A stretch of 11,518 bases of DNA from positions 1 through 11,518 of the forward strand of contig JAFGBC010000101.1 in assembly GCA_016933355.1 (NCBI GenBank). The letters run 5' to 3'. This document shows positions 1 to 6,962 of this stretch, piece by piece (the first letter of the stretch is position 1; each line of letters begins with the position of its first letter). The stretch comes from Candidatus Aminicenantota bacterium (GTDB lineage: Bacteria > Acidobacteriota > Aminicenantia > Aminicenantales > JAFGBC01). A program made the translations under genes and the position numbers. The notes beneath the pieces were generated by a model. The model was not told where the DNA came from and ran no database searches. It saw only the letters and a program-made list of their open reading frames with translations.

Positions 1-297
1 CTCGGCGGCGACCTGTACCGGATCACGGTCTACCTCGAAAACACGGGACGGCTGCCGACATCGACCGCCCAGGGCCGGCGCGCCCAGACCGCCTGGCCGA
101 TCACGGTCCGTCTCAAGCTGGGCGCCGGCCAAACCCTGTTCTCGGGCAGGCCGGTCGAATCCCTTCCCTTCCTGGAAGGCAGCGGGGGCGCCGGCAAGCT
201 CGAATGGACGGTCCGCGGCAAGAAGGGGTCGGCGCTCGCCGTCTCCGCCTGGTCCCCGCGCCTGGGGACGGCCGAGGCCGAGCTCAGCCTGGACTGA
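1..297 (+). CDS. M14 zinc carboxypeptidase, C-terminal fragment (5' end outside window)
   Basis: Frame 1 is open from the first base to a TGA at 295-297, giving the last 98 residues of a longer protein. The segment reads as a beta-rich domain: LGGDLYRITVYLENTGRLPT, then PITVRLKL, then a LPFLEG...KLEWTVRG...AVSAWSPRLGTAEAEL ending. From family knowledge, this 'vENtGyLPT ... LeG ... kveWvVra ... a.s.raG' pattern is typical of the C-terminal beta-sandwich that follows the catalytic domain in large bacterial secreted M14 peptidases. The zinc-binding part lies upstream of the window and cannot be checked. The next gene, an intact M14 peptidase, starts 13 bases later on the same strand, so the two are very probably co-transcribed tandem paralogues. 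The alternative is another secreted protein with a similar beta-sandwich. Confidence 0.72.
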   Translation, partial: LGGDLYRITVYLENTGRLPTSTAQGRRAQTAWPITVRLKLGAGQTLFSGRPVESLPFLEGSGGAGKLEWTVRGKKGSALAVSAWSPRLGTAEAELSLD

Positions 298-298
298 C

Positions 299-305
299 GA
301 GGAGG
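299..305 (+). promoter_or_regulatory. Ribosome binding site of the M14 peptidase gene
   Basis: GAGGAGG lies 5 bases before the ATG at 311 and directly after the stop of the upstream gene. It fixes the start and suggests coupled translation of the two M14 genes. Close variants (GAGGAGG or AAGGAGG) recur before several other genes here. Confidence 0.8.
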
Positions 306-310
306 ACGCG

Positions 311-2086
311 ATGAACGCCAAGATGACCATCACGCTGGCCGTCGTTCTCATCCTTTCGGCCGCGGGACCGGCCCCGTCCGGCGCGTCGGCCGGGGAGGAC
401 GTGCGGTTGAGCTTCGATCATTACTACGACCACGCCGAGCTGACCCGGGCCCTGCGCGGCCTCGAGAAGGCCTATCCGGACCTGGCGACCGTACGGTCCA
501 TCGGCAAGTCCGTCCAGGGGCGCGACCTGTGGGCGATCCTTCTGAACAACCCCAGGACCGGGCCGGCCGAGCGCAAGCCCGGCTACTACATCGACGGCAA
601 CATCCACGGCAACGAGATCCAGGGCGGCGAGGTCGCGCTCTACATCGCCTGGTATCTCCTCAAGAACTACGGGAAGACCGACCTGGCGACGCGCCTCCTC
701 GACGAGCGGGCCTTTTACATCGTCCCGACCATGAACCCCGACAGCCGCGAATTCTACATCCATCAGCCGTCCGACCCCAACTCGCCCCGCACGGGCTGGA
801 TGCCGTTCGACGACGACCGGGACGGAGCCTTGGATGAAGACGGCTTCGAGGACCTCGACGGAGACGGTTCGATCACCAGGATGAGGAAAAAGGATCCCTA
901 CGGCGGGTTCAAGCCCCATCCCGACGACCCGCGTCTCCTCATCCCTGTCAAGCCCGGCGAGACGGGCGTCTATGCCCTCCTCGGCGAGGAAGGCATCGAC
1001 AACGACGGCGACGGGCTCATCAACGAGGACGGACCGGGCGAGTACGACATGAACCGGAATTTCGGCTACAACTGGCAGCCGCATTATGTCCAACGCGGCT
1101 CCGGCCCCTATCCGTTCTGCTTCCCCGAGACCAAAGCCGTAGCCGATTTCCTGATGGCCCATCCCAACATCTTGGGCGCCCAAACCTTCCACAACTACGG
1201 CGGGATGATCCTGCGCGGCCCGGGCGCCAAGAACCTGGGCGAGATGAACCCGGTCGACCGGCACGTCCTCGACGCCGTCGGAAAAAAAGGCGAGTCCATG
1301 CTCCCCGGCTACCGCTACATCGCCATCTACAAGGACATGTACACGGTCTACGGCGGGAGCATCGATTTCTTCACGAACACGCTGGGGATCTTCTCCTTCT
1401 CGAACGAGCTCGACATGGACCTGGCCCGCGAGCCGAGAGCCAAGCCCCGTTCCGCCGGCGACGAGGCGGAGGACGAGGAGAGCGGCGGACGGGTCCCGTT
1501 CGGGGGCGGCGGGGACCTGGAGGAGATGGCCTATCAAGACCTCGTCCTGCTGGGCGAGCATTACACCGACTGGAAGCCTTACACTCACCCTCTCTACGGC
1601 GAGATCGAGATCGGCGGCAAGAAGAAGTTCGCGAGCCGCGTGACGCCCCTCTTCAAGCTGGCCGAGACCTGCCACCGGAACGCCGCCTTCGTCCTTTATC
1701 ACGCCGACCAGCTGCCCCGGCTGTCCTTCGCGCGGGTCCGGACCGTCAAGGTCAAGGACGGCCTATTCCAGGTCGACGTCCTCGTCGCCAACGCGACGGT
1801 CACGCCCACGATCTCGGCCGTCGCCCTCCAGAAGCGCCTGCACCGTCTCGACCGGGTATCGGTCGAGGGCGGAGGCCGGCTCCTGGCGGCGGGCGTCCTC
1901 ACCGATCCCTACCGGAACCGAACCCTGCCCCTCCGGGTGCACGAGAACGCGGTGTGGATTGACGGCGGGATTTCCGGCCACGGCCGGGTTGAGCTCAGGC
2001 TCATGATCGCAGGCCGGGGCGCCGCCGCGGTCGTCTACGACTCGCTCAAAGGCGGCTATTATCGCAAGGACCTGAAGCTCGAATAG
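311..2086 (+). CDS. Secreted M14 family zinc carboxypeptidase with calcium-loop inserts
   Basis: This 591-residue protein should remove C-terminal residues from peptides outside the cytoplasm. An N-terminal signal peptide (about residues 1-27, hydrophobic core LAVVLILSAAG) is followed by the M14 catalytic domain. The zinc ligands are visible: H99 and E102 in GNIHGNE, and H294 in TFHNYGG. N248-R249 in DMNRNFGYNW matches the substrate-carboxylate site, and E366 in FSNELDMD is the likely general base. Two insertions carry DxDxDG loops (D167-D177, D181-T189 and D230-D240) that resemble EF-hand/dockerin calcium sites. Residues 377-402 are an acidic, glycine-rich linker. The last 120 or so residues form a beta-rich domain (VDVLVANATVTPT...) analogous to the C-terminus of the preceding gene's product. 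The start is fixed by GAGGAGG. The family call is firm; substrate preference cannot be read. The gene ends 3 bases from the convergent CZB gene. Confidence 0.93.
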   Translation: MNAKMTITLAVVLILSAAGPAPSGASAGEDVRLSFDHYYDHAELTRALRGLEKAYPDLATVRSIGKSVQGRDLWAILLNNPRTGPAERKPGYYIDGNIHGNEIQGGEVALYIAWYLLKNYGKTDLATRLLDERAFYIVPTMNPDSREFYIHQPSDPNSPRTGWMPFDDDRDGALDEDGFEDLDGDGSITRMRKKDPYGGFKPHPDDPRLLIPVKPGETGVYALLGEEGIDNDGDGLINEDGPGEYDMNRNFGYNWQPHYVQRGSGPYPFCFPETKAVADFLMAHPNILGAQTFHNYGGMILRGPGAKNLGEMNPVDRHVLDAVGKKGESMLPGYRYIAIYKDMYTVYGGSIDFFTNTLGIFSFSNELDMDLAREPRAKPRSAGDEAEDEESGGRVPFGGGGDLEEMAYQDLVLLGEHYTDWKPYTHPLYGEIEIGGKKKFASRVTPLFKLAETCHRNAAFVLYHADQLPRLSFARVRTVKVKDGLFQVDVLVANATVTPTISAVALQKRLHRLDRVSVEGGGRLLAAGVLTDPYRNRTLPLRVHENAVWIDGGISGHGRVELRLMIAGRGAAAVVYDSLKGGYYRKDLKLE

Positions 2087-2089
2087 CCT

Positions 2090-2452
2090 TCAGGCGTCGG
2101 TGCCGAGGACGGCGGCCAGCGCATTCCGGATCTGTCGGGAGAGGTCGGCGGCCCGCTGGAGGGCCGCCCGGGCCGCCTCCAGATCGCCGGCGTCCTTGCA
2201 GCGGACGGCTTCGTCGCAGGCGAGGTGGAAGGCCATGTGGACGACCCCCAGCTCCGGGAAGCGGGAATGCGAAGCGTGTTCGGTCTCACCGGGAGCCGTT
2301 TCATAATACCAGCGCCCCAGGTCGCACTTGTCGTGAGCCTGGGGAGCCGGCGCGGAGTTCCGGCCTTCGATATAATCGACGGCGCTCCGGAGACAGGGTC
2401 CGGCCCCGTCGGCGAGTTTCAAGGCATGGCTCTTTTTATCGTCTTTCGACAC
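2090..2452 (-). CDS. Standalone CZB-domain (chemoreceptor zinc-binding) protein
   Basis: This small, probably cytosolic, helical protein (120 residues from GTG at 2452) has the ligand pattern of the CZB domain: an early His (HALKLADG), then Cys in HDKCDLGRWYYE, then two His in VVHMAFH. These are H9, C43, H72 and H76 from this start. In characterised proteins the CZB 3-His/1-Cys zinc site senses zinc or hypochlorous acid, and it is usually fused to chemoreceptors or diguanylate cyclases. Here no output domain is attached, and the C-terminal helix (DLEAARAALQRAADLSRQIR) completes the bundle. The frame stays open to a GTG at 2494, but AAGGAGG sits 5 bases before 2452, while the 2494 start has only a poorly placed GGAG. 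I therefore prefer 2452. Partner and pathway are unknown. The gene is convergent with the M14 gene and lies 125 bases downstream of tldE. Confidence 0.82.
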   Translation of the reverse strand: MSKDDKKSHALKLADGAGPCLRSAVDYIEGRNSAPAPQAHDKCDLGRWYYETAPGETEHASHSRFPELGVVHMAFHLACDEAVRCKDAGDLEAARAALQRAADLSRQIRNALAAVLGTDA

Positions 2453-2457
2453 GGCGT

Positions 2458-2464
2458 CCTCCTT
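2458..2464 (-). promoter_or_regulatory. Ribosome binding site deciding the CZB gene start
   Basis: On the - strand this reads AAGGAGG, 5 bases before GTG at 2452. It supports the internal GTG over the in-frame GTG at 2494, which would add 14 acidic residues (GLSEEAVSDKEDA...). Confidence 0.7.
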
Positions 2465-2522
2465 ATCCGAAACCGCCTCTTCGGATAAACCCACCCCCGC
2501 TCCGGCCGCATTCCTCGTTTTT

Positions 2523-2551
2523 ATTGTAGCGAACAGCCTCGAAAAAGGGAA
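2523..2551 (-). promoter_or_regulatory. Possible promoter of the CZB gene
   Basis: In the 125-base gap between tldE and the CZB gene, the - strand has TACAAT (2523-2528, 5 of 6 to the -10 consensus). A weak TTCCCT lies 17 bases upstream (2546-2551). The -35 match is poor, so this is only a candidate. I see no clear stem followed by a T-run here, so read-through from tldE is also possible. Confidence 0.3.
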
Positions 2552-2577
2552 GGCCGGAAGGATGCGGGTGGAGGCGT

Positions 2578-3912
2578 CTAGTCTCCGCCGATCTGCATCT
2601 GCGCCACCCGGAACGTGGGCGCCGCAACCCGCCGGTTGAGGTCGAGGTCGCTTCCGACCATGTCGATCCCGCTCAGCATCGCTTCGGCCGCCCCGGCGAT
2701 GGTCACGCCCTTGACAGGAAAGGCGACCCGGCCGTTCTCCACCCAGAGGCCCGAGGCGCCGGCGCTGAAATGTCCGTTGACCGGGTTGATACCGTAGCCC
2801 GTCGCCTCCTTGAGCCAGAGGCCCGCGGCCGTCGCCTTGATGATGTCCTCCGGGGCCTGAACCCCGGCTTCCATGTAGAACCCGCGCGGTCCGATGCCTG
2901 GAAGGCTCGCGAAGCCGTTCCGGGAGGCGTTCCCCGTGCTCCGGACGCCGGCTCGCTTGGCGACGATCGTGTTGTAGAGGAAACCTTTAAGGATGCCCTT
3001 CTCGACGATCGTCCGTTTCCGGGTTGGAACGCCCTCCCCGTCGAACGGCGCGCTGGACAGCCCGCCGGCCCGGGTGCCGTCGTCGACCAGAGTCAGGAGG
3101 GCGGAGGCGATCGTCCGGCCGAGCTTCGCCCCCAAGAAGCTCGCTCCCTGGAGGACCCTCTCCCCGTTGACCGCCTGGATAATGCCCCCCAAAACCGCGT
3201 AGGCGACTTCGGGATCGAAGATGACGGCCGCTTTCTGCGTTTTCATCGGACGGGGGTCGAGAAGCTCGCCGGCCTTGCGGGCGGCTGCGGCCGCGATCTC
3301 CGCCGCCGGCTTGAGGTCAGCCCAGCGGCGGCGCGCGCAGAATTCCCCGCCCGAGGATTTCTGGTCGCCCTTTTCGGCGACGACAGAAATCCCGATCGAA
3401 CACGCGGTCGTTCGGTAGCTTTTGGACAGACCGTTGGAGTTGGCAAGGACAACCTCGCTCTCCCCTTCTCCGTAAGCCGCGCCTGCGCTCTTGGTGATGC
3501 GGGGGTCCTTCAGGGCCAGCGCTTCGAGCGTTCTCAGGAGCTCGATCTTCCTGTCCAGAGGGACGCGGGCGATCGCGGGATCGTAGAGACCCTCTACCGC
3601 CGTGACCCCCTGTTCCTCGGGAAGGGCGTTGTCGGGGTCGGCCGTCGTGATCCGGGCGAAGGCGACCGCCCGCCGGACGGCGTCGTCGAGGGACGCCTCT
3701 TCGAAGTCGTTGGAGCTGGCCAGGGCCATGCGGCCCTGGACGAAAACGCGGAGGCCGACGCCGCGCGAGCCGGCCTCCTGGACGGTTTCGATTTCGCCGT
3801 TGCGGACCTCGATGCTCAGGTTTCGGCCCGTCTCGAGATAAACCTCGGCGGCGTCGCCGCCCAGCGTGAGGCAGCGCCCCACCAGTCTCTCCGCCAGCGC
3901 TTTGGTGTCCAT
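2578..3912 (-). CDS. pmbA: TldE/PmbA family protein, non-catalytic partner of TldD
   Basis: This 444-residue protein matches the TldE (PmbA) half of the TldD/TldE heterodimeric metalloprotease. In E. coli that complex processes microcin B17 and degrades unfolded peptides. Family signatures are the N-terminal EVYLETGRNLSIEVRNGEIE and RGVGLRVFVQGR regions, AVIFDPEVAYAVLG near residue 229, LTLVDDGT (273-280) with GEGVPTRKRTIVEKGILKGF, the STGNASR loop (325-331) and the closing FSAGASGLWVENG...GVTIAG. There is no HExxxH, as expected for TldE, because the zinc site lies in TldD. The N-terminus (MDTKALAERLVG) has no signal peptide. The ATG at 3912 follows AAGGAG at suitable spacing, and the gene begins 21 bases after the TldD stop, so the two are surely co-transcribed. 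Length is normal for the family. Confidence 0.92.
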   Translation of the reverse strand: MDTKALAERLVGRCLTLGGDAAEVYLETGRNLSIEVRNGEIETVQEAGSRGVGLRVFVQGRMALASSNDFEEASLDDAVRRAVAFARITTADPDNALPEEQGVTAVEGLYDPAIARVPLDRKIELLRTLEALALKDPRITKSAGAAYGEGESEVVLANSNGLSKSYRTTACSIGISVVAEKGDQKSSGGEFCARRRWADLKPAAEIAAAAARKAGELLDPRPMKTQKAAVIFDPEVAYAVLGGIIQAVNGERVLQGASFLGAKLGRTIASALLTLVDDGTRAGGLSSAPFDGEGVPTRKRTIVEKGILKGFLYNTIVAKRAGVRSTGNASRNGFASLPGIGPRGFYMEAGVQAPEDIIKATAAGLWLKEATGYGINPVNGHFSAGASGLWVENGRVAFPVKGVTIAGAAEAMLSGIDMVGSDLDLNRRVAAPTFRVAQMQIGGD

Positions 3913-3933
3913 CGTCGTCTCCTTCGCCGCGGT

Positions 3934-5475
3934 TCAAGCCCGGGCCCGGGTCCCGCCAACCGTGATGCCCCTGATCCGGACGGTCGGCTGACCGGCCGTG
4001 ACCTCGGCCGCCTGGCCCTTGCCGCAGATGCCCGGCCCGAACTCGAGGTCGTCGCCGACCGCGTCGATCGTCCGGATGATCTCGAGGCAATCGCCGATGA
4101 GGGTGGCGCCTTTGACCGGCGTCGTCTTCCGGCCGCCCTCGATCAGATAGGCCTCCCGGCAGGTGAAGTTGAAGACCCCCGTCGTCGGGTCGACGCTCCC
4201 GCCGCTCAAGGCCTGGACGTAAAGCCCGGACTTGGTCGCGGACAGGATATCGGCGGCCTTGTCCGTCCCCCGGTCGATGAAGGTATTCGTCATGCGCGGG
4301 ATGGGGAGGTAGCGGAAGCTTTCGCGCCTTCCGTTTCCGGTCCGCTCCATGCCGAGCTGGCGGGCCGACAGGACGTCGGTCATGAACCGGACCAGGACGC
4401 CCTTGTCGATGAGGACGTTCCGCCGGCCCGGCGTTCCTTCGTCGTCCCAATTGGTCGTCCCCCGGAAATTGGGCAGGGTTCCGTCGTCGACCATGGTGAA
4501 GACGTCGCTGGCGACCTTCCGGCCGAGCTTGCCGGTGAAGGCCCCGATCTTCTTGGCGATGTTGTCGGCCTCGAGCGGGTGTCCGACCGCCTCGTGGACG
4601 AGGACGCCGCCCCATCCATTCTGCATGACGACGTCCATCTTCCCGGCCGGGGCGTCCTTGGCGGCGAGCATCGCCACCGCCTCGCGGGCCGCCGCCCGAG
4701 CGATCTCTTCGGGCGAAACCTCGTCGAACATCTCGAACCCGGAATGGCGGCTGAGCCGCTCGCGGCCCATGTGCCGGGTGCCTCCGCCTTCGCTCAGGAC
4801 CTGGACGATGAAGAAGAGCAGGGGAAGCTCGTCGGTCAGGAGAAGCCCTTCGGAGTTGGCGATCGTCCGGCCCCGGACTTCATCGTAATAGCTGACCGAA
4901 GCCATTTTGACCCGGGCGTCGAAATCGAGCGCAGCCTGGTTGGCCCGTCGCAGGGTATCGAGCCGCTTCTCGTCGGCGACGCCGGCCAGCGGGAGCTCGA
5001 CGCTGACATAGGACGGGCGCGAGCCCTCCCGGACGGGCACGGGGGGCGCCGGCGTGCTGCCGCGGGCGACGAACGAGGCGACCTCGGCCGCCCGGAGCAT
5101 CGCCTCCTCCCCGACCTCGTCGGCATAGGCGAACCCCGTTTTGTCTCCCGCGATGACCCGGACCCCGGCGCCCCGGCTGATTCCGAATTCGGCGCTCTTG
5201 AACTTGGACTCCTCCATCAGGATCGTGCGCGCGATGCGGTGCTCGACGTAGACGTCGGCGAAGACGCCGCCCTTCTCGAGGGCTTTAGCGACGACGCGGT
5301 CCAGGACGGCCTTGTCGACCGCGGGCCCGGCCGACGGAAGAGCGCCCGGGCCCGCTTTCCCCAGGAGCTCCCTGACGAGGGCGGGCGTCGCGGCTAGCGC
5401 CAAGCCGCCCTTGATCCCCATCTCCATGAATTTGCGCCGGGGGATATCCCCCGCCCGGTGTCCGCGTGGCTTCAC
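3934..5475 (-). CDS. tldD: TldD family zinc metalloprotease with Tat signal
   Basis: This is the catalytic subunit of the TldD/TldE protease, 513 residues from GTG at 5475. The zinc motif HEAVGH (H294, E295, H299) lies in WGGVLVHEAVGHPLEAD, and C484 in GPGICGKGQ is the likely third ligand, as known for E. coli TldD. Other TldD marks are FTMVDDGT (326-333), NWDDEGTPGRRNVLIDKGVL and RTGNGRRESFRYLPIPRMTN. The N-terminus is unusual: PRRKFMEMGIKGGLALAATP (residues 12-31) has a twin-arginine pair followed by a mildly hydrophobic stretch, which looks like a Tat export signal that E. coli TldD lacks. The start is chosen because GAGGAGG lies 5 bases before the GTG; ATGs at residues 17 and 19 have no purine-rich site. 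The frame continues upstream to 5925, but that part lies in another frame of the preceding nuclease gene. Its partner gene follows after 21 bases. Confidence 0.92.
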   Translation of the reverse strand: MKPRGHRAGDIPRRKFMEMGIKGGLALAATPALVRELLGKAGPGALPSAGPAVDKAVLDRVVAKALEKGGVFADVYVEHRIARTILMEESKFKSAEFGISRGAGVRVIAGDKTGFAYADEVGEEAMLRAAEVASFVARGSTPAPPVPVREGSRPSYVSVELPLAGVADEKRLDTLRRANQAALDFDARVKMASVSYYDEVRGRTIANSEGLLLTDELPLLFFIVQVLSEGGGTRHMGRERLSRHSGFEMFDEVSPEEIARAAAREAVAMLAAKDAPAGKMDVVMQNGWGGVLVHEAVGHPLEADNIAKKIGAFTGKLGRKVASDVFTMVDDGTLPNFRGTTNWDDEGTPGRRNVLIDKGVLVRFMTDVLSARQLGMERTGNGRRESFRYLPIPRMTNTFIDRGTDKAADILSATKSGLYVQALSGGSVDPTTGVFNFTCREAYLIEGGRKTTPVKGATLIGDCLEIIRTIDAVGDDLEFGPGICGKGQAAEVTAGQPTVRIRGITVGGTRARA

Positions 5476-5480
5476 TTCAG

Positions 5481-5487
5481 CCTCCTC
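5481..5487 (-). promoter_or_regulatory. Ribosome binding site deciding the tldD start
   Basis: On the - strand this reads GAGGAGG, 5 bases before GTG at 5475. It places the twin-arginine pair inside the protein and argues against the downstream ATGs, which would remove the Tat motif. A 6-base-pair stem (5490-5506, GACGGA/TCCGTC) sits just upstream and has no T-run. Confidence 0.75.
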
Positions 5488-5528
5488 GTGACGGAGTCGG
5501 TCCGTCTGTCTTTGGGTTCGTCGCGCGC

Positions 5529-6962
5529 TCAATGGAGCGCGAACGTTTCCCCCGGGGCGGGCACGATGATCCCTTGAGCGTGCCTCGGGCCCAGGGCGGC
5601 GGCCAGGCTGTCCAAAACGTCCGGGTCGCCGTGATTGAGGAACAGCCGCCGGAGCGGCTTGGCGAAATGCCCCGCCCAGCGGAGCAGGGCCGGCCGGTCG
5701 GCGTGGGCCGAAAACCCCTGGATCTGCCGGATGCGGGCCCGGACAGGATGGTTCTTCCCGAAAATCCGGACCTCCTTGGCTCCGTCCAGGATGATCCGCC
5801 CCAGCGTCCCCTGCGCCTGGTAACCGACGAAAAGGACGGTCGACTCGGGGCGCGAGATGTTGCGGGCCAGGTGGTGCTTGATCCGCCCGCCCGTGCACAT
5901 GCCCGACCCGGCCATGATGATGCACGAGCCCTTGATCGAGTTGATGGCCTTGGACTCCTCGCCGGTCCGGATGTACTTGAGGCCCGGGAAGCGGAACGGG
6001 TCGCGGTTCGCCCGGAACAAGGCCTTGGTCTCCTCGTCGAAGGCCTCGCGGTGCCGTTCGTAAACGGCCGTGACTTCGACGGCCATCGGGCTGTCGAGGA
6101 AGGTCAGGAGCTTCGGAATCCTCTTTTCCTCGGCCAGCCGGCTCAGGAAAAACATGATCTCCTGGGCCCGGTCGATGGCGAAGGTGGGGATAAGGATGTT
6201 CCCTCCGTCGGCGACCGTCCGGTTGATGACCTCGGCCAGAAGGTTGTCGATGAGGTCGCGGTCCTCGTGGGACCGGTCGCCGTAGGTGCCCTCCATGACG
6301 GCGTAGTCGGCCTCCCGAAAGAAGGACGGATCGCGAAGCAACGGCCTGTCCGACTGGCCGATGTCGCCCGAAAAGATGGTCGTCCGCGTTCCCGTGTCGT
6401 CCGGACGCCCGGTCTGAACCTCGATCATGGCCGAGCCCAAGATATGCCCGGCATCATGGAAGGTCGCCGTGATATCCTCGAACTCGACCGGCTCCCCGTA
6501 GCCGACCGTGTCCAGCAGCGGGAGGACCGCGTCGACGTCATGGGTGGTATAGAGGGGCTCTTCGGGGAAGCGCCCCCGGCGTCCCTCTTTCTGATGGCGC
6601 TTCTTCTTGAAGGCCGCGTCTTCCTCCTGGATGCGCGCGGAATCGTGAAGGACGATCGGCACGATCTCGGCCGAGGCCGGGGTCGTCAGGATCTGGCCCG
6701 AAAATCCGTCCCGGACCAGCTTGGGAAGAAGCCCGGAGTGGTCCAGATGGGCGTGGGTCAGGAATACGGCGTCCAGTCCGGACGGGTCGAACGGAAACGG
6801 GCGCCAGTTCTTCTCCTGGTGCGGACGCTCCTGATGAAGGCCGCAGTCCACCAGGACCCTGGCCTTTGCCGACTCGAGCAGGGCGCAGGACCCCGTGACC
6901 TGACGGGCCCCTCCCAGGAAGCGGAGGCGGGCCGGGGTCCGGGGCAACGAGGTCCCGCTCAA
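5529..6962 (-). CDS. Metallo-beta-lactamase/beta-CASP RNA-processing nuclease
   Basis: This 477-residue protein belongs to the YSH1/CPSF-73-like beta-CASP branch of MBL-fold hydrolases, which cut RNA with two zinc ions. Visible motifs are HxHxDH (H70, H72, D74, H75 in FLTHAHLDHSGLLPKL), H173 in HDAGHILGSAMIE, D200 in FSGDIGQ, beta-CASP motif A E224 in MEGTYGDRSHED, GSGMCTGGRI (352-361), motif B H420 in GFSAHAD and motif C H444 in LNHGD. All catalytic positions are present and length is normal. No export signal is seen, so it is cytosolic. Homology starts at ARLRFLGGARQVTGSC, only about 10 residues in. No ATG is available nearby, so I choose TTG at 6962, whose TTGA overlaps the upstream stop by 4 bases; TTG at 6947 is the alternative. 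The frame runs back to 7580, but that part is a shadow of the membrane-protein gene. Its biological substrate is unknown. Confidence 0.9.
   Translation of the reverse strand: MSGTSLPRTPARLRFLGGARQVTGSCALLESAKARVLVDCGLHQERPHQEKNWRPFPFDPSGLDAVFLTHAHLDHSGLLPKLVRDGFSGQILTTPASAEIVPIVLHDSARIQEEDAAFKKKRHQKEGRRGRFPEEPLYTTHDVDAVLPLLDTVGYGEPVEFEDITATFHDAGHILGSAMIEVQTGRPDDTGTRTTIFSGDIGQSDRPLLRDPSFFREADYAVMEGTYGDRSHEDRDLIDNLLAEVINRTVADGGNILIPTFAIDRAQEIMFFLSRLAEEKRIPKLLTFLDSPMAVEVTAVYERHREAFDEETKALFRANRDPFRFPGLKYIRTGEESKAINSIKGSCIIMAGSGMCTGGRIKHHLARNISRPESTVLFVGYQAQGTLGRIILDGAKEVRIFGKNHPVRARIRQIQGFSAHADRPALLRWAGHFAKPLRRLFLNHGDPDVLDSLAAALGPRHAQGIIVPAPGETFALH

Noticed and set aside
284..1702. 472-codon open frame on the - strand
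   Set aside because: It lies wholly antisense to the M14 gene with its conserved motifs. Its Val/Gly/Arg/Asp-rich translation is what high GC third positions produce.
2371..2376. TATAAT on the + strand within the CZB gene
   Set aside because: There is no -35-like hexamer at suitable spacing and it encodes part of the VDYIEG segment of the protein.
2529..2577. Possible terminator after tldE
   Set aside because: A T-run follows CCTTCCGGCCTTCCC on the - strand, but no stable stem precedes it.
2770..5397. 875-codon open frame on the + strand
   Set aside because: It is antisense to tldE and tldD across both genes and the gap between them, and its low-complexity translation has no recognisable domain.
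5490..5506. 6-base-pair stem with a 5-base loop between the nuclease and tldD genes
   Set aside because: It has no T-run and is too short for a convincing terminator. It could slightly affect tldD translation, but nothing supports this.
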